Positions 63,784-64,000 of a stretch of DNA of 64,000 nucleotides are shown in pieces. Each line of letters begins with the position of its first letter. Positions within the stretch are counted from its first letter, which is position 1. The notes beneath the pieces are model-generated. The model was not told the origin of the DNA, did not search any database, and saw only the letters and a program-made list of their open reading frames with translations. The stretch comes from Actinomycetes bacterium. GTDB lineage: Bacteria > Actinomycetota > Coriobacteriia > Coriobacteriales > Eggerthellaceae. The position numbers were made by a program, and so were the translations under genes. The stretch lies in assembly GCA_023460315.1 (NCBI GenBank), contig JAEWQO010000098.1, positions 10,314-74,313 on the forward strand, in the 5' to 3' direction.

Positions 63784-64000
63784 ATCTTGTGCCTCTAATC
63801 AGTCAGAAATGCGCTTGGTGGTATCGATGCCATCATACCAGCATTGAGGGCAACAGGGCTCGAACAAACGATACTTTCTAGAAGATATGACCGATGAGAA
63901 TCGGTGAAGCCCCCTTTATGCAGCTCGTGGGTTAGGCAATAATCGTTTCTATCAAGGAAAACGGTGGTTGCTTACCACATGCAATGAAGGAGGCTTCATG
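63784..64000. other. Leader and first codon of a rightward gene at the window edge
   Basis: A strong ribosome binding site (AAGGAGG, 63987-63993) precedes an ATG at 63998-64000, where the window ends, so a rightward gene starts here. Its leader contains the small inverted repeats TTCTAGAA (about 63877) and GTGG / CCAC around 63964-63979. No known riboswitch class could be matched by eye. Confidence 0.5.

Noticed and set aside
62140..63798. 552-codon rightward open frame antisense to dnaE
   Set aside because: Shadow of the dnaE PHP/palm coding sequence.

Overview
The window is a 64-kb chromosomal segment of a high-GC, anaerobic, Gram-positive-type bacterium. The best fit is a gut member of the Coriobacteriia (Eggerthellaceae-like). 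This is inferred from a LuxR regulator carrying a many-helix membrane domain, a HisZ-HisG fusion, GatCAB amidotransferase, superoxide reductase, a Tat-signal lipoprotein and L31/S2 proteins with Ala-rich tails. No rRNA, convincing tRNA, CRISPR array or prophage was seen.

Layout. Positions 1-5.4 kb hold a secreted PASTA/Ig-like surface protein (leftward), broken by a frameshift in a G9 tract. Divergent from it are a membrane LuxR regulator and a Tat lipoprotein binding protein. At 5.9-8.2 kb are a VSR-like endonuclease homologue and a DUF2628 membrane protein, separated by repeat-rich DNA. At 8.4-13.8 kb two FecCD-type metal-chelate/corrinoid ABC transporters diverge from a shared control region. 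That region carries a copy of the 19-bp inverted repeat also found in front of luxR. From 13.9 to 23.7 kb are leftward housekeeping genes: rpmE, rhaD, superoxide reductase, lgt, small Cys proteins, an Nfu scaffold, an LCP-like protein, murA and tsf-rpsB. ysxC at 24.1 kb is rightward.

From 24.8 to 39.8 kb runs a long leftward block: NlpC/P60 hydrolase, rnhA, a divergent metG, sppA, rho, transaldolase, and a compact his operon (hisZG-D-C-B-H-A-F-I) with a palindromic site over its promoter. From 40 to 49.3 kb are a DUF2797 protein, a small membrane protein, gatCAB and recQ, with long non-coding gaps containing a 168-bp MITE-like element and hairpins. From 49.5 to 52.5 kb are an ECF sigma factor with a membrane partner and a lipoprotein serpin (rightward). 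From 52.6 to 64 kb are ychF, a pair of U32-like proteins, asnB (rightward), an unknown protein, truA and dnaE. The first codon of one more gene is at the right edge.

The most unusual signals are non-coding. A family of about 122-bp elements occurs five times (5691, 7241, 14807, 42299, 47013), always in the same orientation and about 75-265 bp beyond the 3' end of a leftward gene. The 19-bp operator-like repeat probably links the LuxR regulator to the metal-chelate transporters. Other notable points are the phase-variation-like G tract in the surface protein, a poly-Asn segment in Rho, and an LCP protein lacking its usual catalytic arginines. All functional calls rest on reading the sequence only; no database search was run.
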